From positions 11,660,501 through 11,724,500 of the forward strand of contig SMMW01000622.1 in assembly GCA_004794655.1 (NCBI GenBank): 64,000 nucleotides of DNA, read 5' to 3'. This document shows, piece after piece, positions 62,433 through 64,000 of the stretch. The first letter of the stretch is position 1; each line of letters opens with the position of its first letter. The position numbers and the translations under genes are program-made. The stretch is from Marisa cornuarietis (Eukaryota > Mollusca > Gastropoda > Architaenioglossa > Ampullariidae). A model generated the notes under the pieces. That model did no database searches and was not told the origin of the DNA. It saw only the letters and a list, made by a program, of their open reading frames with translations.

Positions 62433-64000
62433 ATGAGGAAATCAACAGCTAGGATGGTAACTATAGCAAGAAGTCTGTCCAGCACTATTCGCCTGAATGA
62501 TGGGGTGGAAATGCCTATGTTTGGTTTGGGCATGTGGCTGGCTAAATCAGGTCCCAATGGACCAGCAGAGAAAGCTGTGATTCATGCTCTTCAGAATAAC
62601 TACAAAATGATAGATACTGCAACACTTTATGGGTGAGTTTAACAAATATTATCTTCTTGCTCATTTTACCTTGCTGTATGACCATGCATATCAGATGGAA
62701 AAGAGTGTTTATTGGTCTTGATAATATTTTTTGGTCATTGACCTGGGAGGCCAAGTTTTTTTGTATGTCACTGCAGAAATGTCTTTGCTCACGCTTGTAA
62801 TGAGTTATAATCCATTATGTAATGATTCTTTCAAACGGTGGCTTAATAAATTATTTCAATGTCTTATACACTCAGGCTAAATAAAAGTGGCTGTCTTTTT
62901 CTCTCTCCAGCAGTTTAGCATGATGTATAAGTTGGCAATGGCCATACCATGTTGACTGCACTTGTTGTCATCCATTTAACAGAGCTGAGTAATGTGTCAG
63001 GCTGTATAATAAAATCCTTACACGTATGCAGTTTTGTGTGCAGCCCACTATTAAACCCATAAAATAGCAATCAGTTGCTACAATCAGCACAAAATGCTAA
63101 GTGCGTCATCTTTTACATTGTCTTTTACACCTATCATGTGTCACCCACTGGCCAAAGAAAAAAAAAAAAAAAAAAACCCCAACCCCTTATGGTCTTCATC
63201 TTAATGCGATGATTCACACACGTCATACTGGCAACATGTTGGGGTTGTCAGAAAGCCAGTTTAGGGGAAGCTCCATAGTAATGTCTTTAGTTTGCTCGAT
63301 TTTGGTGATGGTTGCAGGTGGAATCTTGATAAGCCGGATAATTCTCTCTGCTGACCCAGCAGAGATAGGTACCTTACTTGAAAAGGGAAAAGACCAGGAA
63401 GGAGAAGGCAATTTTTGTCTTCCACATCCTGTGCCTTTGACTAAATGCTTTATTAGACTCAATAATTTCAGTTTCAGGACTGACTTTCTGTAAAATAAAA
63501 ATAGAATAAAAATGCCAGACAAATGTAGTTTTTTTTTAAATATGTAAGTGTCTCAAAGTCACCAGGAAGTGTTTCCTACGAATATTTACAGGCATTTACA
63601 GACTTACCCTATGAAGGGATCTTAACAGCTGACTACAGACTTCTTGTCATATTATCGTTCATCTCATGAACTTTCGGTGGCCTACACTTTTTCATTCTCA
63701 CTCTAACATGTCCAGTTTTAGTTAATGCAATATATATATATATATATACATTATAGTACTGTTGTTACATTTATTCCTCACGCTATTGTGTCAAGCTTGT
63801 GTTTGAAATAACTTAGTTTCCTTAGTGACATCTTATGAAAAGTCTGTTTTTTTAGTAACACCAGGATTTTGGTATTTTGTGAGTCTTAAATAAAATAAAC
63901 AGCATATAAGATGCTGCAATATCATATGACTTTAAGGTCAGTGAACTTATGCATTTTTTTCTGCTCACAGAAATCAGGCAGAGGTTGGAGCAGGAATTAA
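62433..64000 (+). CDS. Second aldo-keto reductase, first two coding exons (truncated by the window)
   Basis: The first coding exon is 62433-62632 (ATG to GG|GTGAGT). The second starts at 63971 after ctgctcacag and runs off the window. The residues match the minus-strand AKR closely: GVEMPMFGLGMW, GPNGPAEKAVIHALQNNYKMIDTATLYG, then NQAEVGAGI, with the same phase-2 intron inside the Gly codon after the catalytic Tyr. Tetrad D and Y are present; K and H lie beyond the edge. Translation could start at the first Met or at the Met seven codons on, which aligns better with the paralogue. The two genes are head-to-head about 4 kb apart, so they arose by local inverted duplication. Confidence 0.9.
62633..63970 (+). 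other. Intron 1 of the second AKR gene
   Basis: No coding or repeat element was recognised except a poly-A run followed by C-rich bases (about 63158-63184) and a (TA)n tract (63731-63748). The open frames at 63101-63522 on both strands have no family features and look fortuitous. Confidence 0.6.

Noticed and set aside
63101..63522. Open frames of 130 and 99 residues on opposite strands
   Set aside because: They lie in the first intron of the second AKR gene, overlap each other, and one starts across a poly-A run.

Overview
The window looks like nuclear DNA of a bilaterian animal, probably a mollusc and perhaps a gastropod. It is AT-rich, the genes are split by GT-AG introns, intergenic gaps run to several kb, and tRNA-derived SINEs, small inverted-repeat elements and a decayed LINE are interspersed. 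The species call is inference. I saw no bacterial operon, CRISPR array, rRNA gene or functional tRNA gene.

Layout from left to right. (1) 1567-10502, minus strand: an AP1AR (gadkin/gamma-BAR) orthologue whose C-terminal exons I could not find; it includes a 21-nt microexon. (2) 15342-21721, minus strand: a complete 11-coding-exon KLHL2/KLHL3-type kelch protein (BTB, BACK, six kelch repeats; 578 aa as I spliced it), a CUL3 ubiquitin-ligase adaptor. (3) 23.08-23.33 kb: a possible bidirectional promoter, then about 7.4 kb with no recognisable gene. (4) 30786-46181, plus strand: a tandem calponin-homology (filamin-type actin-binding) protein of about 1,800 aa with a 2,967-nt exon, long Ser-rich disordered regions and a coiled coil. 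Its 3' UTR is interrupted by an intron holding a dead LINE. (5) 54666-58479, minus strand: a complete 280-aa aldo-keto reductase. (6) 62433 to the window edge, plus strand: the first exons of a second aldo-keto reductase, head-to-head with the first.

The genes are ordinary cell-biology genes (vesicle traffic, ubiquitination, actin cytoskeleton, redox metabolism). Apart from the duplicated reductase pair I see no functional cluster. The more unusual material is the tandem-CH/coiled-coil protein, which I could not match to a named vertebrate family, and the transposon layering: a small element with 5-bp target duplications, one copy nested in a 1.34-kb element with CAC(A/T)GTG ends; a SINE inserted in a LINE with a 13-bp target duplication; and a hAT-like element splitting an older inverted-repeat element. 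Exon boundaries were derived by hand from splice signals, reading-frame phase and remembered family alignments, and need transcript support.
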